Assembly (NCBI GenBank): GCA_041228335.1
Contig: CP166130.1
Coordinates: 2,193,501 to 2,257,500, forward strand
Direction: 5' to 3'
From: Alphaproteobacteria bacterium LSUCC0684
Lineage (GTDB): Bacteria; Pseudomonadota; Alphaproteobacteria; Puniceispirillales; UBA1172
DNA: 64,000 nucleotides
This document shows, one piece after another, positions 62,593 to 64,000 of the stretch (the first letter of the stretch is position 1; every line of letters starts with the position of its first letter). The notes under the pieces are model-generated. The model had not been told where the DNA came from, did not search any database, and was given only the letters and a program-made list of their open reading frames with translations. The position numbers and the translations under genes were made by a program.

Positions 62593-63990
62593 TCAGGCAA
62601 GTTTATCTTGGCGTGGCGGCAGGATCAGGGCAAGCATCACCGCAACAAAGCCGCCGATCAGCACCGATAAGGCGATGATCAGGAGCGACCTGCCTGGCAA
62701 AGCCGAGCCTATTTTTACCGGCTCCCCGACCGCCTGGAAGAGGGTACCGCTGTTCTGGCGGTTCATTGCGCGCGCCCGAACCAGCAGATCGATATAGCTT
62801 TCATTCAATCGGTCAAGCTGCACCTGGGCGGCGCTAATCAGCTCGACTGTGAACTCAACCTTGTTGTTGATTTTCTTTGCCTGCATGCTGAGATCAGCCC
62901 TATCTTCAATCAGCTCAGCCTTGTCCTCGTAGAGCTGGGTCAGATACTCCGCCAGCAACGAGCGATTGACGAGCTGGACGATATCACCAATGGCGTCTCC
63001 CGTCACTTGAACCCGGTCAGACTGATAACTGGGTCTGTCCGACGGCTGGGCTGTCTCGCCATTCAATACCTGCTGGATTGACTGGATGGACTCGTTGATC
63101 CCGCGGATTTCCTCATTGACCTTTTCGATCTTGAGCAGCAGGTCCTGCTGATAGAAGCGCGTCAGCGCATCATCGGTGCCAAGGTTGCGGCTGAGGATCG
63201 CGCTTAAATAGATATTGTTGAAATTGACAATCCTGGTTCGCAAATCCGCCGGTGTGATGCCGTCACTCGTCTGGATCGAGCTTAAGCGGCTATCTTCTTC
63301 GAGGATTTCCATCGCACCGATCATCGTTTCGATATAGGTGCTGGCCTCAAGCACACCAATGGACGTGCTGAGGCTGAGCGAGGTTGCCTGCGCCGCACCA
63401 CTTAATTTCGTATTGTCGAGGACACGGAACTGGGTGGTGAATATCTCCGCCCATAACCTAGGTAGCAGCATTGCGATCTCGGCGCCCTCATCCGCGCTTA
63501 TCCCGAGGGACTGATAATCGATGGAAATACGCGCTGTTTTCTGGGTTGCGCGCTTGAGCTCTTCATCGAGTTCAGCGTTGATCGCGTCAATCTCGGCGGA
63601 ATTGAGCCCCTTCTGGCCAAGTCTGTCGTTGTATTTCTTGATGATCCCGGCGGTCATCGGGCTTGAGAAACTGACATTGATGGCATCACGCAGATCTTCT
63701 TTATCCTCAATCCCCGTCCTTTCCGCCAGTGCTGCCAGCACCTCCGGCGCCTCTAAATCCTTGGGCGAGAAGGTAACGCCATTGGGGTAGGCCCCTTTCT
63801 CAATGCCCGTAAGGTTGAGGTAATACACGATTGGCATCCGGGATTGAGTTGCCATCGCAAGCACGGCAATAAGGCCCAAAATCCCTGCCAACGCCGGAAG
63901 GGCAATGATCAACCCGCGCCGCCGCCAGAGTTTTATCGCGATATCGGTAAGGGAAATTTCATCGGCGTCGTAGGTGCTCTGCTCTGCCAT
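62593..63990 (-). CDS. Wzz-type chain-length determinant (polysaccharide co-polymerase)
   Basis: 465 residues. An N-terminal helix (LIIALPALAGILGLIAVLAMA, about residues 32-52) and a C-terminal helix near residue 435 enclose a long periplasmic region with extended coiled coil (ILEEDSRLSSIQ, then NEEIRGINESIQSIQQVL). A PG-rich segment before the last helix (GSALPGRSL) fits PF02706. No cytoplasmic tyrosine-kinase domain follows within the window. Start ATG 63990 lies 10 bases from the window edge, so promoter and upstream genes are not visible. The 252-bp gap after it carries the 13-base repeat AAGTGATATCTAT twice (62488-62500, 62558-62570). Confidence 0.85.
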   Translation of the reverse strand: MAEQSTYDADEISLTDIAIKLWRRRGLIIALPALAGILGLIAVLAMATQSRMPIVYYLNLTGIEKGAYPNGVTFSPKDLEAPEVLAALAERTGIEDKEDLRDAINVSFSSPMTAGIIKKYNDRLGQKGLNSAEIDAINAELDEELKRATQKTARISIDYQSLGISADEGAEIAMLLPRLWAEIFTTQFRVLDNTKLSGAAQATSLSLSTSIGVLEASTYIETMIGAMEILEEDSRLSSIQTSDGITPADLRTRIVNFNNIYLSAILSRNLGTDDALTRFYQQDLLLKIEKVNEEIRGINESIQSIQQVLNGETAQPSDRPSYQSDRVQVTGDAIGDIVQLVNRSLLAEYLTQLYEDKAELIEDRADLSMQAKKINNKVEFTVELISAAQVQLDRLNESYIDLLVRARAMNRQNSGTLFQAVGEPVKIGSALPGRSLLIIALSVLIGGFVAVMLALILPPRQDKLA

Positions 63991-64000
63991 GCTTCATGCT

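Overview
The window is a long surface-polysaccharide locus (O-antigen, capsule or exopolysaccharide) with extensive horizontal transfer. GC-rich genes of alphaproteobacterial style occupy 12.9-17.4, 19.8-22.2 and 61-64 kb: GDP-fucose genes, galE, manC, an EPS-type MarR regulator, an RfaH-like antiterminator, an O-antigen ligase and a Wzz-type protein. AT-rich or differently biased blocks lie between them. The host is therefore probably an alphaproteobacterium, possibly marine; I cannot name a genus. I see no rRNA, tRNA or CRISPR array.

Layout. 0.2-5.3 kb (+): GT9-like proteins, a GT2, a Wzx flippase and a putative transferase whose 3' end is hit by an IS1595-family (IS1016-type) insertion. 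6.1-12.7 kb (-): an operon for a polyprenyl-phosphate pentofuranose donor (HAD-UbiA, GtrA, DprE1-like, DprE2-like) plus two multispan membrane proteins. 12.9-17.3 kb: gmd, fcl, an AbrB-Doc and Phd toxin-antitoxin patch, galE. 17.4-19.7 kb: integrase module A. 19.8-22.2 kb: manC, then marR and rfaH-like genes preceded by an ops-like site. 22.4-34.2 kb: cysQ, cysC, ugd, fcl, gmd, manC, manB, cupin, methyltransferase, perosamine-synthase-like, rmlB, rmlA. 34.2-36 kb: gene scars and a GT56 transferase. 36-42.9 kb: a PF04464 transferase and a complete O-methyl phosphoramidate-type set. 42.9-45.4 kb: wbqC, rffA, acyltransferase and IS3 scars. 45.5-47.6 kb: methyltransferase and a second Wzx. 48.0-48.7 kb: second IS copy. 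48.8-56.5 kb: an AT-rich operon with GT2, Wzy, two GT-B transferases, FkbM-like, sulfotransferase, aminotransferase and initiating sugar-phosphate transferase. 56.5-58.8 kb: integrase module B. 59.0-64.0 kb (-): CapD-type dehydratase, O-antigen ligase, Wzz.

How it works together. The genes predict GDP-mannose, GDP-L-fucose, UDP-glucuronate, UDP-galactose, dTDP-Fuc4N, a possible perosamine, a UDP-diamino or 4-amino sugar and a polyprenyl-linked arabinofuranose. Sulfate (PAPS from cysC, recycling by cysQ, one sulfotransferase), methyl groups and a phosphoramidate would decorate them. Wzx, Wzy, Wzz and ligase functions complete an export route.

The most unusual structure is a pair of diverged but identically organised modules: a Cre-like tyrosine recombinase divergent from an XRE-like HTH gene, a middle gene and a gene with an 'ANKRNAQ-STGPR' N-terminus. 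They lie in inverted orientation on the two sides of the 37-kb variable interior.
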